A stretch of DNA of 6,409 nucleotides from Hyphomicrobiales bacterium (GTDB lineage: Bacteria; Pseudomonadota; Alphaproteobacteria; Micropepsales; Micropepsaceae), in NCBI GenBank assembly GCA_017849395.1, contig JAFIHO010000197.1, positions 1-6,409 of the forward strand. Direction: 5' to 3'. Under the pieces are notes generated by a model. It saw only the letters and a program-made list of their open reading frames with translations. It was not told where the DNA came from and ran no database searches. A program made the position numbers and the translations under genes. Below, in pieces: positions 6,241 through 6,409 of the stretch (positions are counted from its first letter, which is position 1; each line of letters opens with the position of its first letter).

Positions 6241-6409
6241 CTCGCTACAAAGTTGGATGCAATCTCACTCCCACTCGATTATTAATAAGTCGGATAAGCT
6301 ATTGAAAATACGTGGATAAAAATATTTTTTGCAGCACTATACCGTCAATCGTCCCGCCAAAACGGCTGGCTCTTGATATTGCAGCATTTTTCCTGGGAAG
6401 GCCGAAATA
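6241..6409. other. AT-rich upstream region at right edge
   Basis: Beyond the possible promoter it contains a 10-bp palindrome, TTATTAATAA (6279-6288), and another GCAGCA next to T-runs (6381-6390). No gene start is supported before the window ends. The composition is like the neighbouring orphan gene and unlike 600-5520. Confidence 0.5.
6319..6348 (-). promoter_or_regulatory. possible promoter of the low-GC gene
   Basis: On the minus strand TTGACG (6348-6343) matches the -35 consensus at five of six bases. TATTTT (6324-6319), 18 bases on, matches TATAAT at four. The leader to the ATG at 6240 would be about 70 bases. A TTTTGCAGCA 10-mer (plus strand, 6327-6336) falls in the spacer; the same 10-mer occurs at 177-186 upstream of the antitoxin. 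Confidence 0.35.

Overview
The window looks like chromosomal DNA of a GC-rich alphaproteobacterium. Evidence for this is strong G/C third-position codon use in the core genes, a GTTC-N7-GTTC element of the alphaproteobacterial LexA (SOS) type at 287-301, and an RsmB/NOP-family methyltransferase of the alphaproteobacterial kind. Genus cannot be fixed from the sequence.

Layout. (1) 1-154, minus strand: the first 51 codons of a Phd/YefM-family type II antitoxin that runs off the left edge; any toxin partner would lie outside. (2) 155-668: about 500 bases without a convincing protein gene. It holds a possible antitoxin promoter/operator, the SOS-box-like site, and a 343-608 stretch rich in inverted repeats that could be a structured leader or RNA. 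(3) 669-2225, plus: a HerA-like (DUF853/YjgR-type) P-loop ATPase. (4) 2214-2801, minus: a Nudix hydrolase closely resembling NudK (GDP-mannose pyrophosphatase), overlapping the end of the ATPase gene tail to tail by 12 bases. (5) 2808-4220, minus: a polytopic membrane protein resembling GT-C glycosyltransferases, 6 bases upstream of nudK, so the two probably form an operon. (6) 4283-5524, plus: an RsmB/NOP-family RNA cytosine-5 methyltransferase, divergent from the membrane-protein gene, with a perfect 9-bp inverted repeat in its leader. (7) 5590-6240, minus: a 216-residue protein I do not recognise, in visibly lower-GC DNA. (8) 6241-6409: AT-rich DNA upstream of that gene with a possible promoter.

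How the genes relate. The middle (669-5524) reads as ordinary chromosome: an ATPase, a small operon possibly linked to nucleotide-sugar or glycan metabolism, and rRNA modification. The two ends (antitoxin; low-GC orphan gene) look accessory. I found no CRISPR array, transposase, tRNA or rRNA. The parts most worth a second look are the SOS-like box with no obvious gene directly after it, the inverted-repeat-rich segment that follows it, and the low-GC orphan gene.
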